Numbered from the stretch's first letter, positions 22,091 to 32,888 are shown. The stretch: DNA of 64,000 bases from Ovis canadensis (GCF_042477335.2 NC_091251.1:91155501-91219500), one strand, 5' to 3'. The notes: a model not told the origin generated them from the letters alone. A program made the numbers and translations.

Positions 22091-22740
22091 GCACCCCTCC
22101 TTTTGCTATCATATAAAACAGCTGCATAAAATATAAGTGAAACACTTGGAAATACACAGCTGATTTCAAAAAGAAGAAAGGCATTCCAGAGATAGTGTGA
22201 GAACTCCAAGCCAGCCTGAGGAGGGAGAGCTGAGCCTATTCATGGGGTTTTAACTAGATAAAGGCCATTTAAGTCCTGGAGCCTAGACTTCTAAGGCCCG
22301 TTTAAAGATAGGAGGCAGCCCTAGGCTGTTTGAGGCAGGAAAGCAGGAACTTATCCCTCTAAACTTATCCTTTAAAGGCTTAGAGACTTATAGGGAGAAC
22401 CAGTCAGGAAAAAAGAAGGCTGGGAAAACTCTAGCAACCAGGCCTGTAGGAGGAGCAACAGAATTTTCTCATTGTCATCAGCTTGGGTGGGAGAAAAGTT
22501 CCTGGGAAGGATGGAAGGTCCAGGCGTGCCCCACATAGTGGGGATAGCCAGAGTGCTCCCATTGTATTCCCTCCTTGGTGTGCCCTGGTCCTGGGACTCC
22601 TGTGCCAAAAAGTTAACATAAAAGTTAATCCAGAACTTAGGACCCTGACAGAAGCAAAATCTAAAGTACTCTGTGAGGATATTTTCACAGACATCCCACA
22701 ACAAAACAACTCCCACTAAAGATGAGAGCCCACTCAAAAA
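22091..22740. other. Unassigned DNA
   Basis: Sequence with A-rich stretches towards its end. Open frames of 90-120 codons on both strands overlap each other and match nothing I know. It may be an old repeat, but I cannot name one. Confidence 0.4.
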
Positions 22741-23165
22741 TCAGTTCCCAGATGGAAACAAGCCACAATAAGAAATTAACAGTAAATACAAAAACATTTT
22801 TAAAAAATACAAAAAAATTCACCCCCTAAGAAGTGGCAATAATACAAAAAACTTGAAAGCATACATATTTGAAGTTATTATTAAGAATTTTTTAAAGAAA
22901 AGAAACAATTACAAAGAATAGGATACTTTGAGGGGGAGAATTGATGGAACACAAGCCAAATAGAAGTTTTAGAATGAAAACCACAGTTTTAATAAATCAT
23001 TTATTAAAATGGATAGATTAAACATCAGAGTCAGGCACAGCTAAAATGAGCAGGTTGGATGATACCTCTGGAAAAAAATCACTCTGACAGTATTACAGTG
23101 AGAAAAAGAAAAATAGAGAACCAGGCATGGCTAAGAGACACAGAGGGGGAAAGTGACAAGACCTA

Positions 23166-23418
23166 GAGCACTCTTGCCTGGAAAATCCCATAGACGGAGC
23201 AGCCTGGTAGGCTGCTGTCCATGGGGTTGCCAAGGGTTGGACACGACTGAGCGACTTCACTTTCACTTTTCTCTTTCACGCATTGGAGAAGGAAATGGCA
23301 ACCCACTCCAGTGTTCTTGCCTGGAGAATCCCAGGGACGGGGGAGCCTGGTGGGCTGCCGTCTATGGGGTCGCACAGAGTCGGGCACGACTGAGCGACTT
23401 AGCAGCAGCAGCAGCAGA
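23166..23418 (+). mobile_element. BOV-A2 SINE
   Basis: Two Bov-A monomers, the first clipped at its start ('gcactcttgcctggaaaatc'). The element ends 'cgactgagcgacttagcagc' in a CAG-repeat tail (23402-23418). Confidence 0.92.
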
Positions 23419-23489
23419 ACACTTTAGCTAGCATACTCAGAAGAACAGAGCGAATGGGAGACAAGCAATACTTGAAGAAATAATGGCTG

Positions 23490-23704
23490 CTGCCGCTATT
23501 TAGTCGCTAAGCCATGTCCAGCTCTTTGCAACTCCATGAACCCCATGGAGCTTGCCAGACTCCTCTGTCCATGGGATTTCCCAGGCAGGAATACTGGAGT
23601 GGGTTGCCATTTCCTTCTCCAGGGCATCTTTCTGACCCAGGGATTGAAACTGGGTCTCCTGCTTGGCAAGTGGATTCTTTACCACTGAGCCACCTGGGAA
23701 GCTC
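23490..23704 (-). mobile_element. Bov-tA SINE with 12-bp TSD
   Basis: Reverse-oriented Bov-tA with the tRNA-like head complement near 23630-23700. It is flanked by perfect aaataatggctg at 23478-23489 and 23705-23716. Confidence 0.95.
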
Positions 23705-23959
23705 AAATAATGGCTGAGAATTGATCAAAATTAAAGAAAAACCTGAAATTCAGATAAGCACCCCAACCCAATTTCTGAGAATAACACAAATTCACACCTT
23801 AAGCACACAGTGGAAAATGAAGAGAACAGCAAAGCTAAGCAGATAATATTAGAAAATGTCATAGTTCTCTGAGGGAGGAATTCACAGCCCTAGAATAGCA
23901 TGTAAGTAGGAAGGAGAAGAGGGCAGAGGGTGCTGATCTTGCCTAGAGGTCGGGAAAAG

Positions 23960-24560
23960 CATGACGATTAATTTTACATGTTAACTTGGCTAGGCTATGG
24001 TACCCAATTGTTTGGTCAAATATCAGCTAGATGTTTCAGTGAAGATGTGATTAACATTTACAGGGACTTCCCTGGCAGTTCTGTGGTTAAGACTCCCCAC
24101 ATCCACTGCAGGGGGCATAGGTTCAACGCCTGGTCGGCACATTGATCCCACAGGCCACGAGGTGTGGCCCAAAAAGAAAAAATAAAACATTTACCATCAG
24201 TGAATTTTAAGGAAAGCAGCACTTCATACTGTGGGTGAGCCTCATCTAATTAACTGAAGCCTTTACAAGCAAAGGCTGTGGTTTCAGAAGGGATTCCTGC
24301 TTCAAGGCTGCAAGATAGAAACCTTCCTTGTCTGAGTTTCCAACTTGCTTCCCTGTGGATTTCAGACTCAAGACTGCCACATGAACTCTTATGAGAATTT
24401 CCAGTTGGCTGACCTGCCCTACAAATTTTAGACTTATCTGTCCCTACAACCATGTGAGCAAATTCCTTAAATGTCTCTATATATCTACAGAGATAGAGAT
24501 GGGGATGACAGAGACACTCTCTGTTTCTTTGAAGAACCCTGACTCATACAGAGGGCTTCC
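23960..24560 (+). repeat. Old mammalian interspersed repeat, family not named
   Basis: The order 'ttaacttggctaggctatgg', 'ttgtttggtcaaatatcag', 'tgggtgagcctcatctaat', 'gagcaaattccttaaatgtc' and 'gaagaaccctgactcataca' is one I recognise as a widespread ancient mammalian repeat. I cannot give its name with certainty. A CHR SINE (24062-24185) splits it. Confidence 0.55.
24062..24185 (+). mobile_element. CHR-type SINE with TSD
   Basis: 'gacttccctggcagttctg' through 'gtggcccaaaaagaaaaaat'. Flanked by aacatttac at 24053-24061 and 24186-24194. Confidence 0.88.
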
Positions 24561-25583
24561 TCAGGCAGCTGGGTGTTCGAGTGGGTCTGAAGGCTGAGGA
24601 CACATTAGTTACACGAGAGAGGGACAGAGGGAGAGGAAGAGCTTTGCAGGAAGAAGTGATGGCTCAGGCCCAGGCCACGCATCCAGGGACAGATGAGACC
24701 CATGAAACATGATCACACCAAGCCTCGAACATATCTGGGGCTTTTTCCTAGAAGCAGCCAAAGTCTGGGTGCAGTTATTAGTGGTGAGCGCCCACAGTTG
24801 CAGAGCAGACGTGCCAAGGCTGGGGTCTTAACCAGGTGTCTCTGGCCCAGAGTCCATGTCGAAATTTCTATAGCACCACCCCCCCTCACAGAAACCTGTT
24901 GAGGACGTTTGCCGTTATCCATCTGTCCAGCACATAGTCTGCCCTTCTTTTGAAAGCAGCACCCACATTTTCTTTTTAGGAGGAATTTCTCTCCTCCTGG
25001 GCATCTTGGTGTGGCTGTCAATCCAGCTCCCTCACTTTGAGCCCAGAGTGGAGTGACAGAAAGATGGACACGGGGCTGGAGCTCCCTGCCCGCAGTGGTG
25101 GGGCCCACCGCTGTCAAAAGGACCTGCTGTGGAGAGCGCTGTACCATCCCTAGTTTAATAGGCTGGTCATTTTCCTCCATTTCGTGTTAAATTACATGCC
25201 TAACTATTAATTCCCTGGAGTGATTCTGTATTCACTTCAGTCTGAGAATCGCTGAATGAGAGGAAGGCAGGTCCTTAGGCAGAAGTCTGGGGCCTTCCAA
25301 ATACCACCCACCCTGAGTTGACCACCATCTCACTTGCCACAGGGTTGACTCTACATTCTTTGAAGTGAGGCTTCTTTAGCCTGCAGAGTTTATGAAACAT
25401 TTGCCATTTGCCAAGTCCAGGAGCTGACCTGAGGGCCCTATGTGCATAGTGCCTCTGTCCTGGACCCCAGCCAGTGACAGTGGTCTGGGTTCCAGATCCT
25501 CAGGGCACAGTGCCCTTGACCAGTACCAACCTGACTCCTCTACAGCCTAAGACTGGGGCTGGATTCTGGAGAGAATGTCTCTT
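24561..25583. other. Single-copy DNA, nothing recognised
   Basis: GC-moderate sequence with no repeat signature. The largest open frames (up to 155 codons, minus strand) overlap plus-strand frames and show no family resemblance. Confidence 0.5.
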
Positions 25584-25599
25584 AGGAAAGGAGGACAGG

Positions 25600-25670
25600 G
25601 GGCTTCCTGGTGGTCCAGTGGTTAAGACTCCGTGCTTCCACTGCAAGGGGCACAGATTCGACCCCTGGTC
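25600..25670 (+). mobile_element. Short CHR-type SINE with 16-bp TSD
   Basis: 'gggcttcctggtggtccagt' to 'ttcgacccctggtc' is only the tRNA-like 71 bases, with no body or A-tail. A perfect 16-bp duplication, aggaaaggaggacagg, flanks it at 25584-25599 and 25671-25686. Confidence 0.9.
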
Positions 25671-25686
25671 AGGAAAGGAGGACAGG

Positions 25687-26236
25687 AGCTCCTGGGGTGC
25701 AGCCAGGGATCTGGAATCTAATGTCTTCAGCCTCTAGCATTGTCCCTGACACTAAGGCTCAGCCCACGATGCAAGGGTGCAGAGTATAGAGGAAGGACAG
25801 AGAGAGAAGCTTCCTTACCTTCCAATTCTGAGAAGACTGAAAACACTGGGATCCTTTGTATAAGGCTGACGTGCAGCCAGAATGTGCCAGAATTATTTAA
25901 ATACTGAGATGCTTCCATGCTGGTTGGTAAGTAGCCACAGCCCTGAGCTCCCCAAACACCCTCAATGCTCTGGCTGCCCCTGTCCCTCCCCAGAGGCCCT
26001 CCCCCACCTCCAAGACCCTGCAGTTCTGTTTGATCACTGCCCTTGCGTGCCAGTTCCTGTATGGAGTGTCAGCCTGCTCATGGGCTTTCCGTACACAAGA
26101 TACCAGCTGTTTCCTGGCTGAGGGGTTTGGCATGGGAACTGGCAAAAAAAAAAAAAATCCACTTAGCTAAGACTGCAGGGTTGACCCATATGATAACAGC
26201 CACGGTGAAATCTTGGCATTTTTATGCAGGTTCTCA
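25687..26236. other. Single-copy DNA with an A14 run
   Basis: No recognised gene or repeat. A run of 14 A lies at 26144-26157. It may be the tail of something too old to see. Confidence 0.5.
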
Positions 26237-26312
26237 TGTGCCGGGAATGGCTGGGGTGGAGTACGAGGGATACTGTACTGCCGGAGCTTTAACCCTGGCC
26301 CTAGGTCCTGGT
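26237..26312 (+). repeat. Arm A of unassigned inverted repeat pair
   Basis: Starts 'atgtgccgggaatggctggg' and ends 'ccctggccctaggtcctgg'. Its complement matches 27413-27491 with about five mismatches in 76 bases. I do not recognise the family. Confidence 0.85.
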
Positions 26313-26817
26313 CTGGTGCTGAATATTCCAATGGTGTGGCCTTAAGCAATTTATCTAACCTTTCTGAGTTTCCACAAAATATCCACTGCACAAGGTTGCC
26401 AAGGAGATGAGCATATTGAAAATTTAGGAGCTCAGCCCCCTGCCTCAAGGTCCTGTGCTAAATCCAGACCTGTAAATATAGCAGCAGAGGACTGCCCCCG
26501 CTTGCTGGCTCCTGTGGTTCCCAGAAGTACCACCAGTCCCTGGTGATGGTTACCAGGATGCCGGCTGTATCCAGGTACTCCCTTGGCTGAGAAGAGACTC
26601 CCCGCCCCACCCCCACCCCACTCTGCCTCCTCTGAGAGCCTGTGGATAATAAGCAGGAAGCAGTTGGAGGCGCTGGTGGCCCACATGCCTTTTCTCTGCC
26701 CTGCCTGTTTCCTGGAGATCGGGGCTCGTTGTTGGGCGGCAGGGAAAAGTGGTCACCTCCCACTATGACTCATCACTGTGTAGCGGGTCTAGTCTGCCTC
26801 CAGCCCCCTCCCACCCC

Positions 26818-27030
26818 AACACTCACACACACTATACAGTCAGGAACACGTACACTTACATTCAGACAAACGCTCACATATTCATATACACTCACACATA
26901 CACACACACCCCTACACCCATCTTCCATGCACCCACACGTATACACACACTCATACATATTCATGTTATACTCACCCACCCACAGACACCTTCAGATGCA
27001 CACACATCTGCATGTTATGCTCACACGCGT
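26818..27030. repeat. CA/CACA-rich low-complexity tract
   Basis: Degenerate (CA)n with interspersed TCAT, TACA and CCCA variants. It looks like an old decayed microsatellite. The 134-codon and 106-codon frames crossing it consist of His/Thr/Tyr repeats and are artefacts. Confidence 0.85.
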
Positions 27031-27412
27031 ATTCACAAGAAGGTGAAAGAAGTGCAGTACATGAAATAGGTTGTTTGCACATTTAAAAAAAAGTATGTTA
27101 GGGATTTGTTTTAATATGTAATAGAAAAACAACAAACCCGTCAAGCTAGGGATTTCACAGCACAGATTGTTTAGGACAAAGCTAAAGAAGATAGGAAAAG
27201 ATTTAAGTAAAAGGGAGTGAGTTGCTTTAAAGGGAAATGCTGACTAAATCATGGCAAAAGCCTTGGAAACATGGTGGAGATGGGGGTAGAGGGTAAGGGC
27301 TCTGCGCAAAGTATGTGGGGAGCAGGGGCGTGCCAGCCATGGAGGGAGACTCAGGGACCCTCTAGACGGAGAGAGAAATTTATCAGTTTTTTTCTTTCAT
27401 GGCTGTACCATG
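27031..27412. other. Unassigned DNA
   Basis: A-rich then purine-rich sequence with no gene or repeat I can name. Confidence 0.4.
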
Positions 27413-27491
27413 GGCCAGGACCTAGGGCCAGGGTTAAAACTCCGGCAGTACAGTATCCCCTATATTCCACCCCAGCCATTCCCGGCACATT
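27413..27491 (-). repeat. Arm B of unassigned inverted repeat pair
   Basis: Begins 'gggccaggacctagggccag' and ends 'cagccattcccggcacat'. It is the reverse complement of 26237-26312, 1.1 kb away, at about 93% identity. Outside these blocks the two sites do not match. Confidence 0.85.
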
Positions 27492-27599
27492 TTCTTTCTT
27501 TCTGTACCCTATCTAAAAAAATCTGCCTGCTCCAAGCTTGTGAAGATAGTCTCCTATGTTTTCCTCCAGAAACTGTAAGTTTTAGCTTCTTATGTTTAG

Positions 27600-28245
27600 A
27601 TTTGTGATACATTTTGAACTAATTTTTGTGTGTGGTACAAGATAGGGAGATTCAATAGCCATGAATTTGAACAAACTCCAGGAGATAGTGGAGCACACAG
27701 GAGCCTGGCATGCTGCAGTCCATGGGGTCACAAAGAGTCCACAACTTGGCAACTGAACAACAACAACAAAATTGTTATTCTAGCACAGTCTGCTGATATA
27801 CCCATTGAATTGCCTCAGTGTCTTTTCCAGAGTCAGTTGACTGTGTTTCGTCTGGATCTGTTTCTGGACTCCCCTGTTCCACCCATGTATTTGTTTATCC
27901 TTTGCCAGTACCACACTGTCTTGATGATCATAGTTTTATCAAAAGTCGTCAAATCAGCAGTGTAAGTTCTACAATTTTTTTCTTCTTTTGCAGGATTATT
28001 TTGTTTTTTACAGGCCCTTTATATCCCTATACAGACTTTAGAATTAGCTTGTCCTGATGGGATTTTGATTAGAATTGCATTGGATTAGAGAACACTGACC
28101 TCTTTACAGTATTGATTCTTTCAATCCATGAGCATGGCATATCACTCTATTTAGTTCTTTACTTTCTGTCAGCAATGTGCTGTTGTTCCTAGCGTACAGG
28201 TCTTACACATCTTTCATTTTTATGTCTATCTGTCTCCCTCCCTCC
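27600..28245 (-). repeat. Old L1 fragment
   Basis: Complement of L1 ORF2. Blocks on the plus strand include 'tgccagtaccacactgtctt' and 'ttctttcaatccatgagcat'. Diverged, and interrupted by an old BovB tail piece. Confidence 0.7.
27649..27768 (+). mobile_element. Old BovB 3' tail fragment
   Basis: 'catgaatttgaacaaactcc' to 'cttggcaactgaacaacaac' is the last 120 bases of an older BovB, with an AAC-repeat tail. It lies within the old L1. Confidence 0.8.
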
Positions 28246-28254
28246 CTCTCTCTC

Positions 28255-28299
<45 letters not shown>

Positions 28300-28376
28300 T
28301 CTGTATATATATATATACTCTGTATATATATATATATATATATACACTCTGTGTATATATATATATATATATATAC
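28230..28376. repeat. (CTCC)n/(CT)n then compound (TA)n microsatellite
   Basis: A pyrimidine run (28233-28256) leads into long (TA)n blocks, interrupted three times by 'ctctgta' units. It is likely length-polymorphic. Confidence 0.95.
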
Positions 28377-29000
28377 TTATTTTTTAGGTTGCATGCATTT
28401 TTCACATGACCTCAATGTCCTGGTATTATGGATCTCATTGGTTTCTTAGGTGTTACTCTCCATCCTCTATTTTAAGATCTGTCTATGTTGCTGTATGTAC
28501 ATTTCATCACTATCTGCAACTATTGCATTACAGGTCTGATTGATATTCTCTGTTTACCCCTTCACCTTCCTCCTTCCTGTTCTGTGCACCCTTAACTCTC
28601 CAAATTTCCATTGGATTGGCCAACAGGGGGCACTATCAAGAGATCCGGGGGCAGGAAGAGGTAGGGTATTTGCTGCCTGACTCCTTTCTTGCAAGTCCAG
28701 TTTGCCACTAGCTGCAATCCTCCACGTAAGCCAGAGTTTTTGTCAGGTGGCCCTCCCTTAAGGCTCCACTTCTGGTTGATTCAGGTTGTTCTTTCCACTT
28801 GTTCCTCTTGCTAGAGACTGGGGCTTTCCCATTCATTCCTTACTGGGTTCCCTGAACCATGCCCATACCTTGCCTGAAGACCATCTTGGGTAATCCCTTT
28901 TGAAGCCTGCATCTGCTTCCTGTAGGGACCCAGTTGATGCAATCATCTATGGTGTAAACCACACTTTGCCTACTCCATTGAAGCAGACCTTCAGTGCCAA
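28377..29000. other. Unassigned DNA, possibly old L1 at the left
   Basis: Up to about 28560 the T-rich text resembles complement L1 sequence. The remainder is not recognised. Confidence 0.35.
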
Positions 29001-29410
29001 TGCTCCCAGCTCTCCATTATCGTTAAACATTACTATGTTGAACTGCTTCACACAGTGTTACACAAACTTATGCAGCAGTTTGAGAATTTATATAGGCTAC
29101 TTGCCCAGGAGCAGGTCCTAGGTAGGTCTGTACCTCATTTAACTAGACACCGTGTGGTTATGCTTCAGAATAGTAGCATCAGCTGATAGGCTCACCTGAA
29201 GTTCATAGGAGTTCCTGGCTACTCATATTGGATATGATGCTGGGCATCACTCAGCTTTCTAGTTTTGCCAGTTCATTAGGTGTAAAGGGAAATCTCATTA
29301 TTGTTTTAGCTTGCATTTTTCTGAGTACTCATGAGAGTAAACATCTTTTCAAGTGCTTTCTAGTTTGGGGATTTTCTCTTTCTCTATTTGTACGCTTATC
29401 ATTTTCCTCA
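29000..29410 (-). repeat. Possible old L1 3' region
   Basis: 'aaatctcattattgttttag', 'cttgcatttttctgagtact' and 'taaacatcttttcaagtgc' resemble the complement of old L1 3' sequence. Tentative. Confidence 0.4.
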
Positions 29411-29749
29411 GGGATTTAAAATTTAAAGCACCATGCAGGCAGCAGTGGGTAGGCTGGACCCTGGGCAAGTCTGTTTGCGATCTTTACACATGGCAAAGGT
29501 TTCCTCTGCCTTTCCTTTACCCCTTACTCTCCAGTGGTTCCCCTCTTTGCTGTGTAACTCTCTCCTCTGACCCTCAGCATCAACCTTAGCAGGACAGGTT
29601 CAGTCACTAGCAAAAAGTCATTCCATCTCAGACACTCAGCATTTTTCATCTATAAAATGGAAACTGGCGTAATCACTGTGAGTAGCTTTATTCATTTAAG
29701 TGAACTGAACACTAGACAGGGTTAGACATAAACACCCTTGAAAAGCTCA
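29411..29749. other. Single-copy DNA, nothing recognised
   Basis: Short unique stretch. A weak MIR-like block, 'tttttcatctataaaatgg', lies near 29645. Confidence 0.45.
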
Positions 29750-29945
29750 CAGGTAAGTAGCTCAGGAGGTAAAGAATCTGCCTGCAATGCAGGAGACCTA
29801 GATTCGATCCCTGGGTTGGGAAGATCCCCTGGAGAAGGAAATGGCAACCCACTCCAGTACTCTTGCCTGGAAAATCCCATGGATGGAGGAGCCTGGCAGG
29901 CTACAATCCATAAGGTTGCAAGAGCTGGACACGAGTTAGTGACTA
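29750..29945 (+). mobile_element. Bov-tA SINE
   Basis: tRNA-like head from 'aggtaagtagctcaggaggt' with B-box 'gattcgatccctggg', then the Bov-A part to 'ctggacacgagttagtgact'. The first bases of the usual head are altered. Confidence 0.88.
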
Positions 29946-30074
29946 AAGACAGAGAGAAGTATAGTCCAGTGAGGCTCATACTACGAAGGCAGCCTTGGCT
30001 AGAGGTGGTGGGTACAGAGAAGTCATTGTGGGATAAAACATGTGAAGTCATTTTGAATAATAAATAGAATTGCT

Positions 30075-30160
30075 AGCATTTAAGCACTTAGAGTGTGTCA
30101 GGCGCCATAGCAACTGCTTTACATACATTGTTTTATCTAATCCTAACAACAATTCTTTAG
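30075..30160 (-). repeat. MIR fragment
   Basis: 'ttaagcacttagagtgtgtc', 'aactgctttacatacattg' and 'tctaatcctaacaacaatt' match the complement of the MIR 3' half. Confidence 0.65.
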
Positions 30161-30267
30161 CAGTGATTCTAAAAGTGTATTTTGCTGGCCTCTGGGGGGT
30201 CCCAAGACTCTTTCAAGGGATCCTATAAGGTTTAGAGTATTTTCATTATAATACTAAGATATTATTT

Positions 30268-30291
30268 GCTTTTTTTTTTTTTTTTTTTTTA
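30268..30291. repeat. Poly-T run
   Basis: A run of about 23 T inside the hAT element. It is a simple repeat with no associated SINE that I can see. Confidence 0.9.
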
Positions 30292-31134
30292 CTGTGCGCT
30301 TACGGCACAAAAGCTATGGTGAACAAGACTGTTGATGCCTTAGCATAAATCAAGGCAGTGGCACCAAACTGTACTAATGGTCATTGTTTTCTTCACCACC
30401 ACACAGCTGTGGAGAAGAGATTTCAGTTTCACTAAAGAATGTCCTTGATGAAACAGTAAACAGTATTAGTCTTATTAAATCTCCCCTAGTACATGTCTTT
30501 TTACTCTTCTGTGTGACAAAACGGGAAACAGAAAGTACCTCTACTGCCTTCCAAGTACAACCATTGTCTCAGGAAAAGTACTCATATGACTGAGTTGTGA
30601 GCTATATCACCCACTTTTTACATGGAACATAATTTTTATTCAAAAGAATGCCTGAGAGACAAATCACGGTTATTCATATTTGAACGTTTGGCACACGTTT
30701 TGTTGAAAATAGACAAAAAAAAAATAGACAAAAATGAGCCTGCTACTTCAAGGAAAACAACAGTATAGAAGAATTTTGTAAAACTTGTATCTACCACTAT
30801 GATCGCAACAGCGTCTCATGAAGACTTCTCTGATGAAATCAGGGATGTTGTTAGCCATGTGGTTTTTCTAGGTTGATAAAAAAATGTGTCAGCTTTTGGA
30901 AGATTTGGATATTCGATAAAAAGTACTCTCTAAATGACTAATGCACAAAATTATAAAATCATGCATAGGGAAAAAAAGATTCACTTAAAGTATAAGATAG
31001 ACCCATGGATTTTAATATGACAGACTATGAAAAGATTATTGGATAGTTTTTCTCAGTAATTTTTTTTTGTTTTGGAAAGTTCAAGTAACTTTGAAAAATT
31101 GAAAATAATGTTCACATATAATGGACTGGATTGT

Positions 31135-31400
31135 TTTTTAAATTGGATTTATTTTTTTGCTGCACTGCGTCTCTGTTCCTGTGAGCAGGCTTTCTCTAGT
31201 GGTGGCGAGCGGGCGCCCCATTGTTGGCGGCTTCTCCTGCTGCAGAGCACGGGCCCTAGGGCACATGGGCTCGGTAGTTCTGGCACACGGGTTTAGCTGT
31301 CTCTTGGCATGTGGACTCTTCCTGGACCAGGGATCGAACTCATGTTCACTGCACTGGCAGGTGGATTCTTTATCCCTGGACCACCAGGGAAGTCCTGGAT
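31135..31400 (-). mobile_element. Full-length CHR SINE with TSD
   Basis: Reverse-oriented, from a T-rich start through 'ggctttctctagtggtggcg' and 'ggaccagggatcgaact' to 'ctggaccaccagggaagtcc'. Flanked by tggattgt at 31127-31134 and 31401-31408. It is inserted in the hAT remnant. Confidence 0.9.
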
Positions 31401-31409
31401 TGGATTGTA

Positions 31410-31498
31410 AAATGTTTATTTTATTTTATTATTTTTTATTGAGGTATGGTTGATTTATAATATTATATCAGTTTCAGGTGTACAACATGGCTATCGCT
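31410..31498 (-). repeat. LINE 3' scrap
   Basis: 'ttattgaggtatggttgatt' and 'cagtttcaggtgtacaacat' match the complement of a mammalian L1 3' end. Confidence 0.55.
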
Positions 31499-31737
31499 AT
31501 TTTTAAATGAATAAAGATGTTTTCATTTCTCAGTTTTAATGTTTAATATGATAAATCTATGAGTAAATAAATATATTTATAAATTATAAATAATGTGGTA
31601 AATATATGGCTATCTAAATATACAGCTATAAACCAAACAAATACAAGCTCTTTGTGGTCTTTCATACTCTGTGTTCATACTGTTGTTTTCCTGGAAGTCA
31701 CAGGTCCTAAGGCCAAAACCGCTGCCTTCGAGGTAAA

Positions 31738-31860
31738 ATTATTAACCAAATCTATGTCTGAGGAAACTGAGATTTAGAGATTAAACCACTTGCCTGGGTC
31801 ACATCATCCCTGGGTAGTGACGTCAAAACCCAAGTTCTGTTCATTGCACTGTGGTTGTTT
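31738..31860 (-). repeat. MIR fragment
   Basis: 'tgaggaaactgagatttaga' and 'ccacttgcctgggtcacatc' are the MIR complement. Confidence 0.75.
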
Positions 31861-31959
31861 AAAGGCATGACATGCTCTAGCCATTCTGAAGCTCTGAGCT
31901 ATGCCCCTGGCTTACATTACCTGTCTTCTGTTTGTACAGGCGGAGAGTACGCTAATGAA

Positions 31960-32085
31960 GCATTTCTGCGCAGGTTATTTAATTTAATCTCTGTGAAGAC
32001 TTTGAGTGGGAGGCTGGGCAAGTGTCACTGTTCCATTGTACAGAAGAGGAAATTGAGGCTCCCAAGATTAAGTAAGAAATTGATC
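31960..32085 (-). repeat. MIR fragment
   Basis: 'tccattgtacagaagaggaa' and 'attgaggctcccaagatt' are the MIR complement. Confidence 0.65.
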
Positions 32086-32219
32086 ATTGTGGGCACTGAT
32101 GACTTGTGAGAGAGGGGTAGGAGAATGATTATTTTTACTTTATATTCTTTTATGCCTTTTGAATATTATACATATGCATGGATTAACTATTCAAATAATC
32201 CCATTAAATGGCTTTTGTA

Positions 32220-32330
32220 AATGAGGTCAAGCAACTTTATGAAGGTCCCAGAACTAGTAAGTGATGGCACACTGGGATTCCAGCTCTAGTCACTGGGCTC
32301 CAGAATTATGTCTTAACCATAATGCTTTCT
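32220..32330 (-). repeat. MIR fragment
   Basis: 'gaaggtcccagaactagtaa' and 'attccagctctagtcact' are the MIR complement, ending at 'ttaaccataatgc'. Confidence 0.7.
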
Positions 32331-32708
32331 GCCCTCCTAGAATATGCTGTCTTCTGACTTTAAACACTGTGAAGCATGGACATGAACGCAAAATATTTGT
32401 ATCATTATTAATAATAGCACTAGACAGAGGGCCTTTTGAGAGGCTGAGACTTGGAACTGTCAGGAGCTGCTTTTGTCTAATGAAGTGAGTTAGGCCAGTT
32501 AAAGGGGGCAGGGGTACCATCCTTGGACACTAGGGAAGGACAGCTCCTCTCCAACCCAGTGCTGATGAAGCAGAGAAAGCTGATCCAGTGAGAGAGCAGG
32601 TGAGAGACGATGGACCCCTGAGATCTATGAAGGCGGGTCACCCACTGATTTGCTGGTTCCTGAATCCAGATTTCCTTCCATCCTATTAACTACCACCTAC
32701 AACCAATT
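32331..32708. other. Single-copy DNA, nothing recognised
   Basis: No gene or repeat signature was seen. Confidence 0.5.
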
Positions 32709-32888
32709 AGGGCTTCCCTGGTGGCTCAGGTGGTAAAGAATCTGCCTGCAAAGTGGGAGACCCGGGTTCGACCCCTGGGTTGGGAAGATCTCCTGGAGAA
32801 GGGAGAGGTTACCCATTCCAGTATTCTTGCCTGGGAAATCCCGTGGACAGAGGAGCCTGGCATGGGGTCACAAAAACAACTGAGCAAC
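32709..32888 (+). mobile_element. Bov-tA SINE
   Basis: Head 'gcttccctggtggctcaggt' with B-box 'gggttcgacccctggg', then the Bov-A part to 'acaactgagcaactaacaca'. It runs straight into a CA repeat. Confidence 0.92.

Larger units (their letters stand above)
22741..23900 (+). repeat. Ancient LINE remnant (L1M/HAL1-like), with SINE inserts
   Basis: Purine-rich text such as 'attaaaatggatagattaaa', 'gaagaaataatggctgagaa' and 'caggcatggctaagagac' resembles the ORF1 region of old L1/HAL1 elements on the plus strand. It is broken by a BOV-A2 (23166-23418) and a Bov-tA (23490-23704). The exact family is uncertain. Confidence 0.45.
30161..31720 (+). mobile_element. Decayed hAT (Charlie/ZBED-like) DNA transposon
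   Basis: Starts with a hAT-like terminus 'cagtgattctaaaagtg' and 'ggtcccaagactctttca'. Transposase-coding remnants follow: 'aaggcagtggcaccaaactg', 'tttcactaaagaatgtcctt' and, at 30960-31030, 'tagacccatggattttaat'. The end near 31655-31680 reads 'gctctttgtggtcttt'. The order matches Charlie-type elements whose transposase was the source of host ZBED/FAM200-like genes. Many stops are present, and a CHR SINE (31135-31400) and an A/T-rich LINE scrap split it. Confidence 0.65.

Noticed and set aside
22372-22737. 121-codon minus frame
   Set aside because: It overlaps other frames on both strands and has no family match. The surrounding DNA looks like decayed repeat or single-copy sequence.
26642-27069. 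Frames of 134 and 106 codons with His/Thr/Tyr repeats
   Set aside because: They are translations of the CA-rich low-complexity tract.
28177-28449. 90-codon frame with Tyr-Ile repeats
   Set aside because: It is produced by the TA microsatellite.
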